Assembly (NCBI GenBank): GCA_031291115.1
Contig: JARLJQ010000010.1
Coordinates: forward strand, 1-64,000
Source of the DNA: Legionella sp.
GTDB taxonomy: Bacteria > Pseudomonadota > Gammaproteobacteria > Legionellales > Legionellaceae
Length of the DNA stretch: 64,000 nucleotides
Direction: 5' to 3'
Below the pieces are notes generated by a model. That model searched no databases. It saw nothing but the letters and a program-made list of their open reading frames with translations, and was not told the DNA's origin. Shown here piece by piece: positions 37,364-45,834 of the stretch. How positions within the stretch are numbered: position 1 is the first letter of the stretch; every line of letters starts with the position of its first letter. Made by a program: the position numbers and the translations under genes.

Positions 37364-37506
37364 TTAGTTTAATTTATGCTGTTAATTATACGTTCATGTC
37401 TATAAAATAACCATATAAATCAAATAGGTTAAGTAATTTAGCGAAAGGCTGGTTTTCAAAATAGGCTTAGGTATAATAACTGAAAGAGACTCAGTTGGAG
37501 TGCTTC

Positions 37507-38277
37507 ATGATAAATTTTACAGCTTTGTGTTTGTTTTTTTTATCGCTCACTTGTAACGCATACAACTACTTCGCAGGCTCCTGTGATCTTAATGTCGGAA
37601 TGTCTGATTCAAATGTTTTAGCGCTCAGTTCACAGCCTGGTTTTTGCCAAACCTACGGTTATGAAGCAGGCAAACCCGAATGCCGGCATCTGTCTAAAAA
37701 ATCCTACCAATCCTCTCATTTTACGCTACATGGTTTGTGGCCAAATCAAAATGCCTGTGGTCAGCGTTATGGCTTTTGTAGTACCAAGCAGCAAAATCAT
37801 CATTGTGATTACGCACCCCTCGAATTATCCCCTAATGTGTCTGCTGATTTAAAAAAGATCATGCCAGGTTATCAATACGGCAGTTGTCTGGAGCGTCATG
37901 AATGGAACAAGCACGGCAGTTGTCAGATACTTTCTGTAGATAACTATTTTTCATTAGCCATGCGTCTGGTAACCGAGGCGGATCAGTCTGTTTTTGGCCA
38001 ATACGTTACTCAAAATATGGGTAAAAAAGTATCGTTAACTGTTTTGAAAAACAAAATTAGTGAATCCTTTGGTAAGAAAAACGCTGGAAAAGTATTTTTG
38101 GGCTGTAAAAACGGCGTTTTAGTTGATATTTACATTCAATTACCTGCATTAATTGTTTTCAATGAGTCTTTAGAATCTTTAATCGATGAAGCATCAAATC
38201 CTCAATATCGTGATGCCTGCCCTCGAACGGTGACCCTTTCTGCTTTTAGTAAAGATGCTGTGATGGCGCTTGTTTAA
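37507..38277 (+). CDS. srnA: Secreted ribonuclease T2 (SrnA-like)
   Basis: A 256-residue exported RNase. Signal peptide about residues 1-18 (MINFTALCLFFLSLTCNA). Both T2 catalytic blocks are intact: CAS I 'FTLHGLWPNQ' and CAS II 'HEWNKHGSC', each with its catalytic His. Several cysteines fit the family disulfides. In L. pneumophila the homologue SrnA leaves the cell through the Lsp type II system. Start at ATG 37507 with GGAG upstream; the longer frame begins with TTG at 37495. Confidence 0.9.
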   Translation: MINFTALCLFFLSLTCNAYNYFAGSCDLNVGMSDSNVLALSSQPGFCQTYGYEAGKPECRHLSKKSYQSSHFTLHGLWPNQNACGQRYGFCSTKQQNHHCDYAPLELSPNVSADLKKIMPGYQYGSCLERHEWNKHGSCQILSVDNYFSLAMRLVTEADQSVFGQYVTQNMGKKVSLTVLKNKISESFGKKNAGKVFLGCKNGVLVDIYIQLPALIVFNESLESLIDEASNPQYRDACPRTVTLSAFSKDAVMALV

Positions 38278-38294
38278 GCTCCTTGCACATTGTG

Positions 38295-38323
38295 ATAGAT
38301 TCCTCTAATGTAGAGGAATCTAT
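38295..38323. terminator. Perfect 13-bp hairpin between srnA and lipoprotein gene
   Basis: ATAGATTCCTCTA, loop ATG, TAGAGGAATCTAT. No T-run follows, so it may be an RNA-stability or attenuating structure rather than a classical terminator. It ends 19 bases before the next start codon. Confidence 0.55.
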
Positions 38324-38341
38324 TGATACAGGAATAAATTT

Positions 38342-39304
38342 ATGCTGAAGCGGTATTCTTCATTGATTTTAATTGTTTTTTTTCTAAGCTCTTGCGCGCA
38401 ACACGGGATAAAAAAAGCATCAGTTTCTGTTGATTCTTTGCCCTATAAAAGCACTAAAGAATACAGACAGGTAGGGGCTTTTAATCAGGTCGATGCTCAA
38501 GGACAAGTCAATGTGACCTTGCATACCGGTTACAGAAAGCCGCAAGTGGTTTTATCAGGAGATCCCCGTGATCTGGCGCAATTAAAAACGGTTGTTTCTG
38601 ATAACACCCTGTTTCTGGTTTTAGGCCAAGGCTTTCCGCATCATGGCGCGGTGCATGCGGATATTCAAGGACAATTTTTAAATCGCTTTAGTTATAGTGG
38701 TGAAGGTGTTGTTACTGGAAGTCAGCTTCATACCAGCGTTCTGGATCTCTTTTTAGCTAATAAAGGAAGTACCAAATTAGGTGGCTCTATTGGTTTACGC
38801 AGACTGGACGTGTTGGGTAATGGGTTTGTCGAAATTAGTGGTATTGCCAGTCAAAATTTACAAATTCATTTAAAAGGTAATCCTACGGTTCACTTGGCAG
38901 GTGTGGCGAATGTATCTGATTTAGCCGTGGATGGAACTACCTCTTTAAGTATGTATTGGGTAAAAAGTGACTTTCTAACTATTCGAGCTAAAAAGGCCGC
39001 ACGCATTCAATTAGCAGGAGCGGTCAACCGTCTTGATGTGGAGCTTTGGGGGCGGGCACATTTTAAAGGACGTTATTTGCGCGCACAACGAAGTTTTGTA
39101 AGAACGCATGGTCATTCTGTTGCCGAAATTTCCTCAGTGAACCATCAAAGCAGTTTGGCTACAGATTCCAGTGATGTTTATTACTATAATCTCCCCAATA
39201 CACGAGCAGATTTTATGGCCTACAATGGCTCCGTGTTAGACATGCGTGAATGGAACCGTGTGTACATTAGAGATTTTGATCGTTACAACAAACAATTCCC
39301 CTAA
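38342..39304 (+). CDS. DUF2807-type lipoprotein
   Basis: A 320-residue lipoprotein. The lipobox 'FLSSC' places the acylated cysteine at residue 18. The mature part is a beta-rich head-domain-like fold: 'VGAFNQVDAQGQVNVTLHTG' is the usual start of DUF2807, followed by parallel beta-helix-like repeats ('LQIHLKGNPTVHLAGVANVSDLAVDG'). Function unknown; probably attached to the outer membrane. Follows srnA by 64 bases and may share its transcript. Confidence 0.75.
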   Translation: MLKRYSSLILIVFFLSSCAQHGIKKASVSVDSLPYKSTKEYRQVGAFNQVDAQGQVNVTLHTGYRKPQVVLSGDPRDLAQLKTVVSDNTLFLVLGQGFPHHGAVHADIQGQFLNRFSYSGEGVVTGSQLHTSVLDLFLANKGSTKLGGSIGLRRLDVLGNGFVEISGIASQNLQIHLKGNPTVHLAGVANVSDLAVDGTTSLSMYWVKSDFLTIRAKKAARIQLAGAVNRLDVELWGRAHFKGRYLRAQRSFVRTHGHSVAEISSVNHQSSLATDSSDVYYYNLPNTRADFMAYNGSVLDMREWNRVYIRDFDRYNKQFP

Positions 39305-39317
39305 TTATGGTCAGATC

Positions 39318-39339
39318 TAACCCGTATGAATACGGGTTA
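39318..39339. terminator. Palindrome after the lipoprotein gene
   Basis: TAACCCGTAT-GA-ATACGGGTTA: perfect 10-bp stem with a 2-base centre, 14 bases past the stop codon and followed a few bases later by TTTT. Likely transcription stop, or less likely a dyad operator. Confidence 0.5.
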
Positions 39340-39481
39340 CATCATTTTGCAAAGTTAATGTAAAGTACCATTGAGAGCCTCTATCTCAAACAACAGCTCT
39401 TGATATGATATAACCTATAAATTATAAAAATACCCATGATTGCGATTTACTGTTTATGTAATAACATTATACCGGCTGTAT

Positions 39482-39500
39482 TGTGCTATCTTTATACTAA
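39482..39500 (+). promoter_or_regulatory. Shared upstream box, copy 1
   Basis: TGTGCTATCTTTATACTAA ends exactly 23 bases before the start codon at 39524. The identical 19 bases occur at the identical distance before the paralogue at 42288. TGCTATCTT could be an extended -10, or TTTATACTAA a stationary-phase (RpoS-type) -10; no good -35 is visible, which is tolerated by both types. Confidence 0.7.
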
Positions 39501-39523
39501 TGGCTTGCTTTTGAGGATAAAAT

Positions 39524-41188
39524 ATGAGCGTTACTCCAGGTGGTTCAGGACCCGCTGCTCCTACTCCGAAACCTAAAAATAGGAAGGGGGGAGCCAAAAA
39601 GATAAAACATCCAGCCAAAGTAGCAAAAGGCACTTTGGCTGTTGATGGAAATGACGAAGATAACAAGAAAAATGCCCAAAAAGACGAGCAAGTAAAAGAT
39701 TTGAATAAAGATTTGAATAAGGAAAATGCACATCCTAAAGCTAAAAAAGATCCGAAGGCAGATCCTCGACTGGAAATGGTCGAGGACATGCAAAAATTTG
39801 TTGGAGAGACTAATAAGGAGATCACCGACGCTTTATTCAATGCTTTTCGGGGTGGTTCTAGCCAAGGCAAGAGCACTAGTCAAGGGAATAGTGCAAGTCA
39901 GAGCAACAGGGCTGAAGGTCAGGGCAATAGGGCTGAAGGTCAGAGTAACAGGGCTGAAGGTCAGAGTAACGGGGCTGAAGGCCAGAGTAACGGGGCTGAA
40001 GGTCAGAGTAACGGGGCTGAAGGTCAGAGCAACAGTGCTGAAGGTCAGAGCAACAGCTCTGGTCAAGGATTTAGTGCCAGTCCAGGGCTTAGTTCCAGTC
40101 AGTGGGTTCGTGCCGGTCAGGGGGCTAGTGCCAGTCAGAGCAACCGTGCTGAGGGCCAGTCCAGTGATGTGAATCAGAGTGCTGAGGGCCAGATCAACGA
40201 TGTGAATCCGGCTCCTGAGGGACAGACTAGTGATGTGAATCCGAATGCCGAAGGTCAGAGCACCAATGCTGAGGATCAGAACTACAGTGCTGAGGGGCAG
40301 AGCAACATTGCCGATGATCAGAACTACAGCGCTGAGGGGCAGAGCAACATTGCCGATGATCAGAACTACAGCGCTGAGGGGCAGAGCAACATTGCCGATG
40401 ATCAGAACTACAGTGCTGAGGGTCAGAGCAGTTCTATGGAGCCAGAGCCGGGTGCTGAGGGTCAGAGCAGCTCTATGGAGTCAGAGCCGGGTGCGGAGGG
40501 TCAGAGCAGTTCTATGGAGCCAGAGCCGGGTGCTGAGGGTCAGAGCAGTTCTATGGAGCTAGAGCCGGGTGCTGAGGGTCAGAGCAGTTCTATGGAGCCA
40601 GAGCCGGGTGCTGAGGGTCAGAGCAGTTCTATGGAGGCGGAGCCGGGCGCGGAGGGACAGAGCAGTTATTATATGGAGCCAGAGCCGGGTGCCGAGGGTC
40701 AGAGCATTGATATGGAGCCAGAGCCGGGTGCCGAGGGTCAGAGCATTGATATGGAGCCAGAGCCGGGTGCCGAGGGTCAGAGCAGTTATTATATGGAGCC
40801 AGAGCCGGGTGCCGAGGGTCAGAGCATTGATATGGAGCCAGAGCCGGGTGCCGAGGGTCAGAGCATTGGTATGGAGCCAGAGCCGGGTGCTGAGGGTCAG
40901 AGCATTGGTATGGAGCCAGAGCCGGGTGCTGAGGGTCAGAGCATTGATATGGAGCCCGAGCCGGGTGCTGAGGGTCAGAGCAGTGATGCCAGTCAGGACA
41001 ACGATGCTGGCCCGGAGTTAACCGCAGGAGCTGATAGTTCCGATGCTTCAACTGAAAGCATGATAGCAGATTCAGGTTTAAGTGATACCTCCGATTTAAG
41101 TGAGAGTAATCCTTCATCTTCTCCCTCACCTTCACCTTCTGCCGATGAAGAGCTGGATGAAACCTCCTCCGCAGGGATGTCAATGTAA
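39524..41188 (+). CDS. Repeat-rich low-complexity protein, paralogue of 42288-43208, possible effector
   Basis: A 554-residue hydrophilic protein. The N-terminal 115 residues are Lys/Pro-rich and contain 'DPRLEMVEDMQKFVGETNKEI', which matches 'DPMMELVDDLNAFVSETNQEI' in the paralogue. Then come three repeat blocks: 7-residue SNRAEGQ-type (7 units), 14-residue SNIADDQNYSAEGQ (4 units) and 13-14-residue SSSMEPEPGAEGQ (14 units). The tail is Ser/Asp/Glu-rich (DELDETSSAGMSM-type). No signal peptide or membrane helix. GAGG precedes the start. Strong acidity and a Glu/Ser-rich end fit a Dot/Icm substrate; unproven. Confidence 0.75.
   Translation: MSVTPGGSGPAAPTPKPKNRKGGAKKIKHPAKVAKGTLAVDGNDEDNKKNAQKDEQVKDLNKDLNKENAHPKAKKDPKADPRLEMVEDMQKFVGETNKEITDALFNAFRGGSSQGKSTSQGNSASQSNRAEGQGNRAEGQSNRAEGQSNGAEGQSNGAEGQSNGAEGQSNSAEGQSNSSGQGFSASPGLSSSQWVRAGQGASASQSNRAEGQSSDVNQSAEGQINDVNPAPEGQTSDVNPNAEGQSTNAEDQNYSAEGQSNIADDQNYSAEGQSNIADDQNYSAEGQSNIADDQNYSAEGQSSSMEPEPGAEGQSSSMESEPGAEGQSSSMEPEPGAEGQSSSMELEPGAEGQSSSMEPEPGAEGQSSSMEAEPGAEGQSSYYMEPEPGAEGQSIDMEPEPGAEGQSIDMEPEPGAEGQSSYYMEPEPGAEGQSIDMEPEPGAEGQSIGMEPEPGAEGQSIGMEPEPGAEGQSIDMEPEPGAEGQSSDASQDNDAGPELTAGADSSDASTESMIADSGLSDTSDLSESNPSSSPSPSPSADEELDETSSAGMSM
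39902..40048 (+). repeat. Seven 21-bp in-frame repeats (SNRAEGQ type)
   Basis: Units AGCAACAGGGCTGAAGGTCA-G and variants coding (S/G)N(R/G/S)AEGQ. Adjacent units are nearly identical at DNA level, indicating recent duplication. Confidence 0.95.
40259..40426 (+). repeat. Four 42-bp in-frame repeats (SNIADDQNYSAEGQ type)
   Basis: Four 14-codon units, the last three almost identical; each is a doubled version of the 7-codon unit, showing that the larger repeat grew from the smaller. Confidence 0.95.
40427..40978 (+). repeat. Fourteen 39/42-bp in-frame repeats (SSSMEPEPGAEGQ type)
   Basis: Twelve 13-codon and two 14-codon (SSYYMEPEPGAEGQ) units in an unbroken run. Variants SSS, SID, SIG and SSYY occur at the start of the unit; MEPEPGAEGQ is nearly constant. 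Higher GC than the surroundings. Confidence 0.95.
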
Positions 41189-41198
41189 GCCCCTCACC

Positions 41199-41231
41199 GT
41201 AGTCTGGTTGCAAGCAACCAGACTACGTTTT
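41199..41231 (+). terminator. Strong hairpin after the repeat-protein gene
   Basis: GTAGTCTGGTTGC, loop AA, GCAACCAGACTAC, then GTTTT. Perfect 13-bp stem starting 11 bases after the stop codon. Confidence 0.8.
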
Positions 41232-41287
41232 GGAGTGAGATTCGATACAGCCATCCTTGATGGAAACAGAAAGCACAATCTCTTTCT

Positions 41288-42070
41288 TTAAACCCCGTTA
41301 ATACATTCAACAATCTGATTCAAATCATTATCCAAAGATAAAACATGGGCTGAATTCTCTAACCAATGTATCTTTACATTAGGCAAACCAAGAAATAACT
41401 GTTCAATTTGTGGCGATGAAGCAACGGTATCATAAGTACCTAGAAACAGATCAACGGGGCAATTTGGAGCAGTCCATTGGTGCTCCCGCACAAAATGAAA
41501 CATTTCCATAATTGCCGTTAATGGCAATCTTTTATAAGAAATTTCCGCATGCTCATTAGTGATTAAATTACCCGCCGCACCACGTAACTCGCAAAAGCCT
41601 AAACTGTGTAAGAAGAGGGCTAATTTTAAATTCAGCGCTACATTCATCTTCAATTTTAATGCCGGTGCTAAAAGATACATATGATTAAATACAAAATGTT
41701 CACTTAGTTTACAAGCCAATAACCCCCCAAGAGAGAGTCCTATGACGTCTACTGCAGTATATTTCTCGAATAATTTTTCACATTCTTGAGTGGCAAGTTC
41801 CAGCCATTGAGTAGATTTCGTCTGCGAAAATGCTTCTATACTGTCGCCGTGTCCGGGTAAATTGGGGCAGACAATTGCATCATAATTTTTTAATTGAGGA
41901 ATAAGAAAACGATAAACAGCCGCAGAGGATGAAAAACCATGCAAAAGCAGTACGGCGCGGTCTGTTTTTTTACCTTGTTTGTTGATTGACTTTATAAGTG
42001 AAAAATCATCTTTTGTCAGGTCGTATAATTGCTTCCCGCGGCGCATATAGCGAAAGTCATTTTTATTCAT
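41288..42070 (-). CDS. Alpha/beta-hydrolase (esterase / monoacylglycerol lipase-like)
   Basis: A 260-residue serine hydrolase. Oxyanion loop 'LLLHGFSSSAAVY' (about 42-54), nucleophile elbow 'GLSLGG' (Ser about 117), acid in 'LGTYDTVAS' and His in 'NSAHVLSLDND'. No signal peptide. Resembles carboxylesterase/monoacylglycerol lipase types; substrate unknown. It sits opposite in strand between the two paralogous repeat-protein genes. Confidence 0.85.
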   Translation of the reverse strand: MNKNDFRYMRRGKQLYDLTKDDFSLIKSINKQGKKTDRAVLLLHGFSSSAAVYRFLIPQLKNYDAIVCPNLPGHGDSIEAFSQTKSTQWLELATQECEKLFEKYTAVDVIGLSLGGLLACKLSEHFVFNHMYLLAPALKLKMNVALNLKLALFLHSLGFCELRGAAGNLITNEHAEISYKRLPLTAIMEMFHFVREHQWTAPNCPVDLFLGTYDTVASSPQIEQLFLGLPNVKIHWLENSAHVLSLDNDLNQIVECINGV

Positions 42071-42245
42071 AAGTCCTTATTTATCTTCATGTTACAAGTC
42101 CATTTGTTATGCAAAATAACGTGATTTACCATAATGACTAGTGTAGCAAAGTATTTGTTTTGGTATTATCTCCATTAATAATAGCGGAAAATACCAGTTT
42201 TATACTATCTCTTTTTCTTTTGAAGCATACTTTGTTTGTTTGCAG

Positions 42246-42264
42246 TGTGCTATCTTTATACTAA
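42246..42264 (+). promoter_or_regulatory. Shared upstream box, copy 2
   Basis: TGTGCTATCTTTATACTAA, identical to 39482-39500 and also ending 23 bases before its start codon (42288). A second TTTATACTA lies a little further upstream (about 42199-42207). The bases between box and gene differ apart from the ribosome binding site (GGAGG here, GAGG there). Confidence 0.7.
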
Positions 42265-42287
42265 GAGAGCTTTCGGAGGTTAAAATT

Positions 42288-43208
42288 ATGAGCGCGGAAC
42301 CCGGTGATGATGTGACAGTCAGCCCTAGTACCCCTAAATCTGTGGCACCCTCAACAAAACCCGCCCCAGATCCTCTGGCTCCAAGTGTTGAGAAGTCTAA
42401 AGCAGTTGTCCCAGGGGATGAGCCAAAGAAAAAAATTAAGCCTGATGACGACGATGATAACAAAAAAGATCATGCTGCGGATAACGAGCCATTACCTCAG
42501 TTGCACGCCCCCAAAAAAGACAAACAACAGCATAAAGATCCCATGATGGAGCTGGTTGATGATCTTAATGCTTTTGTTTCTGAAACCAATCAGGAAATAG
42601 GGGATTATATTGTTAAAAAAGGCAAGCAAGCCTGGAGTGCGTTTAAAGAGACTGGGCCAGGGAAAGAGATTGATAAAGCACTTGATGAGGCTAAATCAGG
42701 AATAAATAAGGTTAGAGATGCAATGAATGATCGCATGGATGCGGGTAAACAGGCGATTGCAACGTCAGTTTCCAATTCTTTTGCCTCGTTAAAAGGCAAA
42801 GTCGCAAACGCGTTTTCAAAAGCAAAAGAGATACCCGCGTCTCCTCAAGTTCAAGATACGACAGCAAAAGAGATACCCGCTTCTCCTCAAGTTCAAGATG
42901 CGGCAGCAAAAGAGAGCCCCGCTTCTCCTCAAGTTCAAGATGCGGCAGCAAAAGAGAGCCCCGCCACTCCTCAAGCTCAAGATGTGGTAGCAAAAGAAGA
43001 AGTAAGCTTGAGTGCACCAGCAGACAGTGCGCCTTCTGAAACTAATGATCTGGTTGCAGCATTTGGCGATATGGATTTTGATGGGTTGGTTGCAGACAAT
43101 CAGGCGGTGCCTGAAGCGCCAGCTCCAAAAGCGCCTGTTCCAGCAGCGCCTTCCCCAGAGGCAAATGCTTCTGAGGAAGGGGAAAACCAACGTCTTGGTA
43201 AGAAGTAG
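42288..43208 (+). CDS. Low-complexity/helical protein, paralogue of 39524-41188, possible effector
   Basis: A 306-residue soluble protein. Pro/Asp/Lys-rich start (about 1-85), then 'DPMMELVDDLNAFVSETNQEI' (shared with the paralogue), then an amphipathic helical region (about 110-185) reminiscent of phasin- or apolipoprotein-like helices. Four copies of an 11-14-residue repeat follow (KE(I/S)PASPQVQDAAA), and an Ala/Pro/Glu tail ends EGENQRLGKK. GGAGGT precedes the ATG at 42288; a frame open from 42240 is an artefact. From memory, the corresponding L. pneumophila region (between plaC and srnA) includes a listed Dot/Icm substrate (lpg2844), but whether it is this family must be checked. Confidence 0.75.
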   Translation: MSAEPGDDVTVSPSTPKSVAPSTKPAPDPLAPSVEKSKAVVPGDEPKKKIKPDDDDDNKKDHAADNEPLPQLHAPKKDKQQHKDPMMELVDDLNAFVSETNQEIGDYIVKKGKQAWSAFKETGPGKEIDKALDEAKSGINKVRDAMNDRMDAGKQAIATSVSNSFASLKGKVANAFSKAKEIPASPQVQDTTAKEIPASPQVQDAAAKESPASPQVQDAAAKESPATPQAQDVVAKEEVSLSAPADSAPSETNDLVAAFGDMDFDGLVADNQAVPEAPAPKAPVPAAPSPEANASEEGENQRLGKK

Positions 43209-43214
43209 TTGAAT

Positions 43215-44228
43215 TTACCGCTCAAATAATTTGTGCGGTAAGCTTTCAATGCGCCCAGCTTGGGTGACTACAACGTAATTTAATTTACGCTGTAGTTCGC
43301 TGATTGTGTCAGCGCCTGCATAAGTTAAACCGGATCTTAAACCACCCACAATATCAGCAATAATTGCGTCTGGGTTTTCTTTAAAGGCTACTTCAGTAGC
43401 TACGCCCTCAGCAGTTTTCCATTCATGCATTTGGCCCAGAAAATCTTCTTGAGCTTCTTTTGATGCCATGCCGCGGTACTGTTTTACTTTAGTTCCGTCT
43501 TTCTTTTCAATCACGTCACCAGGAGTCGGCGCAGTTCCTGCTAACATCCCGCCAATCATGACGAAATCCGCACCAAAGGCTAAGGCTTTAACGATATCAC
43601 CGGATGTTTTAATACCGCCATCAGCAACAATAGAGCGATCGGAGCGCGCGCAATCCTGAATACAGGTAAGCATAGGTACGCCAAAACCGGTTTTAATTCG
43701 AGTACTGCATACAGAACCACCACCAATACCTGCTTTAATGATGTCCGCGCCACAAGATGCCAGATAGTCTGCACCAGCATAAGTCGCAACGTTTCCTGCC
43801 ATGATACAACGGTCTTTTAACAGATGACGCAAGCTTTTCAGTGTTTTACCTACGTATTTTGCATGAGCATGGGCTACGTCGACACAAAAATAGTCGGCTC
43901 CAGCATCACGTAGCGCTTCGGCTCGTTCCAGTTCAGCCGTAGTGCAACCAATCGAAACAAAGGTTTTTCCTGTGCATTTTTTAAATTCTTTGATGTTGTC
44001 TTCAACACTCATAAAGCGATGTAAAGCGCCCATAGCGCCTTTGCTGGACATGAAGTTAGCCATTTTGCTTTCAGTAATCGTATCCATGTTGGAACTGATT
44101 ACTGGAAGCTCCAGAATTAATTTAGCTAGGCGGTCCGTGCTGGTAGTATCCACCACGCGTCTTGATTCGTGGTGGTTGTAGGAAGGAACGAGTAAAACGT
44201 CATCAAAAGTGATCGCCTGGTCAGCCAT
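43215..44228 (-). CDS. guaC: GMP reductase
   Basis: A 337-residue TIM-barrel enzyme of the IMPDH/GMPR family without CBS domains. The catalytic cysteine is in '[15 protein letters not shown]', with '[31 protein letters not shown]' and '[12 protein letters not shown]' further on. Length and the absence of a CBS insert favour GMP reductase (GMP to IMP, NADPH) over IMP dehydrogenase. Confidence 0.88.
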   Translation of the reverse strand: MADQAITFDDVLLVPSYNHHESRRVVDTTSTDRLAKLILELPVISSNMDTITESKMANFMSSKGAMGALHRFMSVEDNIKEFKKCTGKTFVSIGCTTAELERAEALRDAGADYFCVDVAHAHAKYVGKTLKSLRHLLKDRCIMAGNVATYAGADYLASCGADIIKAGIGGGSVCSTRIKTGFGVPMLTCIQDCARSDRSIVADGGIKTSGDIVKALAFGADFVMIGGMLAGTAPTPGDVIEKKDGTKVKQYRGMASKEAQEDFLGQMHEWKTAEGVATEVAFKENPDAIIADIVGGLRSGLTYAGADTISELQRKLNYVVVTQAGRIESLPHKLFER

Positions 44229-44251
44229 GGTGTATCCCCGTAAAACGCATA

Positions 44252-45652
44252 CTATAAATGTTCTGCGGCATAAAATGCAAGTCTTGAACGCTCACCACGT
44301 GTTAAACTCATATGAGCACTGTGTTCCCAATGTTTAAAACGATCCACTGCAAAGGTTAAGCCTGAGGTGGTTTCACTCAGATAGGGCGTGTCAATTTGCT
44401 TGATATCACCAAGACACACAATCTTGGTTCCAGGCCCTGCACGAGTGACCAAAGTTTTAATTTGTTTGGGTGTCAGGTTTTGTGCTTCATCAATAATGAT
44501 GTAACGATTTAAAAACGTTCGACCACGCATAAAGTTGAGTGAGCGAATTTTAATTTTATTTTGTAATAAATCTTGTGTTGCACCGCGTCCAAAACTGCCA
44601 CCCACTTGGGTGCTGTGCAGTACTTCAAGGTTGTCCATTAAAGCACCCATCCATGGCGTCATTTTTTCTTCTTCAGTACCTGGTAAAAAGCCTATGTCTT
44701 CACCTACAGGAATGGTAACGCGCGTCATCAAAATTTCACTGTAGAGGTTGAGATCCAATACCTGGGTTAAACCTGCGGCAATAGTTAACAAGGTTTTTCC
44801 CGTACCTGCAGGACCTTGTAAGGTAACAAAATCGATCTCTGGATCTAACAGTAAATTCAGCGAAAAATTCTGTTCACGGTTCTTTGCGTTAATGCCCCAC
44901 ACAGAATGTTTGGCTTGGGTGTAATCGCGCACTAATTGAATTACCGCGTGATCATCTTCCAGTTTTTTTACAATCGCTTGAAATTGATTGTCTTCAGTAC
45001 TAATACAATCGTTAGGATTCCATTGGCTGATTAAAGGTCCTGTGACTTTATAGAAGGTTTTACCTTTTTCTTGCCATGACCCCATATCTTTACCATGCGT
45101 ATCCCAGAAGTTGTTCTCCAGAATATGTAAACCTTGATGCAGAAGGGTTACGTCATCCAATACCTGGTCGCTGTAATAATCTTCAGCAAGAATGCCAAGA
45201 ATCCCTGCCTTAATACGTAGATTAATGTCTTTTGAAACAATGATAACTTGTTTTGTGTCGTGGAGTTTTTTTTGCAGACCTAAAGCAGTTGCCAGAATAG
45301 TATTATCTACTTTATGGCCTGGCAGTGTAGACGGCACGACTTGATTGAATTCATCTGTTTGGAAAAAAAGCTTGCCGCTGCTGTTTTGTTTGCGTGAATA
45401 ACTGGGAATTGGTAATCCAGATACAATTTGCTCATGTGAGGCATCGGTCATCAGCTCAACTAACATTCTATTGGTTTGTCTGACGTTGCGCGCGACTTCT
45501 GAGGTACCTGTTTTATGGTTGTCTAACTCTTCCAAAACAACCATTGGCAAGTAGATGTCATGCTCTTCAAAATGGTAGATGGCTGTGGGATCGTGCATTA
45601 AAATATTGGTATCCAGCACGAATAATTTTTTTTGAGTGGTTTTAGTGTCCAT
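44252..45652 (-). CDS. PIN-PhoH protein (PhoH2/YlaK type)
   Basis: A 466-residue fusion: N-terminal PIN nuclease-like domain (about 1-140) beginning 'FVLDTNILMHDP', with further acidic residues in 'VVLEELDNHK' and 'IIVSKDINLRIKA'; C-terminal PhoH ATPase with Walker A 'GPAGTGKTLL' and Walker B 'IIIDEAQNLTPKQIK'. Such proteins have RNA helicase/RNase activity in other bacteria. No small antitoxin gene precedes it, so it is probably a stand-alone RNA-processing enzyme. Confidence 0.9.
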   Translation of the reverse strand: MDTKTTQKKLFVLDTNILMHDPTAIYHFEEHDIYLPMVVLEELDNHKTGTSEVARNVRQTNRMLVELMTDASHEQIVSGLPIPSYSRKQNSSGKLFFQTDEFNQVVPSTLPGHKVDNTILATALGLQKKLHDTKQVIIVSKDINLRIKAGILGILAEDYYSDQVLDDVTLLHQGLHILENNFWDTHGKDMGSWQEKGKTFYKVTGPLISQWNPNDCISTEDNQFQAIVKKLEDDHAVIQLVRDYTQAKHSVWGINAKNREQNFSLNLLLDPEIDFVTLQGPAGTGKTLLTIAAGLTQVLDLNLYSEILMTRVTIPVGEDIGFLPGTEEEKMTPWMGALMDNLEVLHSTQVGGSFGRGATQDLLQNKIKIRSLNFMRGRTFLNRYIIIDEAQNLTPKQIKTLVTRAGPGTKIVCLGDIKQIDTPYLSETTSGLTFAVDRFKHWEHSAHMSLTRGERSRLAFYAAEHL

Positions 45653-45782
45653 AAGCTCACCTCAGTCATATATCCGGTAACCCCGGATAAAAGTCATCTT
45701 CCAAATTGTGTTACTCTCATTGTGCTGAGGCTAAGGTATTGAGTCAAGAGAATAATTTTATTTTCTAGAGGGATATTTATCC

Positions 45783-45802
45783 CTTCTCCCGTTTGGGAGA
45801 AG
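45783..45802. terminator. Small hairpin downstream of bcp
   Basis: CTTCTCCC, loop GTTT, GGGAGAAG: perfect 8-bp stem about 35 bases after the bcp stop (minus strand) and in the promoter region of phoH. The minus-strand sequence after it is A/T-rich but lacks a clean T-run. Confidence 0.4.
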
Positions 45803-45834
45803 AGAAACAATTCGGTGTGAGCCTTCAGCGGCAC

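Noticed and set aside
39305-39316. GGTCAGATC shared with the IS edge at about 117-125, suggesting an IS remnant
   Set aside because: Only nine bases match and no transposase or second end is nearby; chance similarity.
39902-40978. CRISPR-like regular repeats
   Set aside because: Units are contiguous, in frame and without unique spacers, so this is a coding tandem array.
39726-41213. Overlapping open frames on both strands across the repeat-protein gene
   Set aside because: By-products of the 21/39/42-bp repeats in alternative frames; only the 39524 frame has a ribosome binding site and a paralogue.
22354-43208. PmrA-type paired TTAA boxes before the effector-like genes
   Set aside because: Upstream regions are AT-rich and give partial matches, but no convincing direct repeat with the right spacing was seen.
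44252-45652. PhoH2-type toxin-antitoxin pair
   Set aside because: The PIN-PhoH fusion is present but no small antitoxin frame with a ribosome binding site precedes it.
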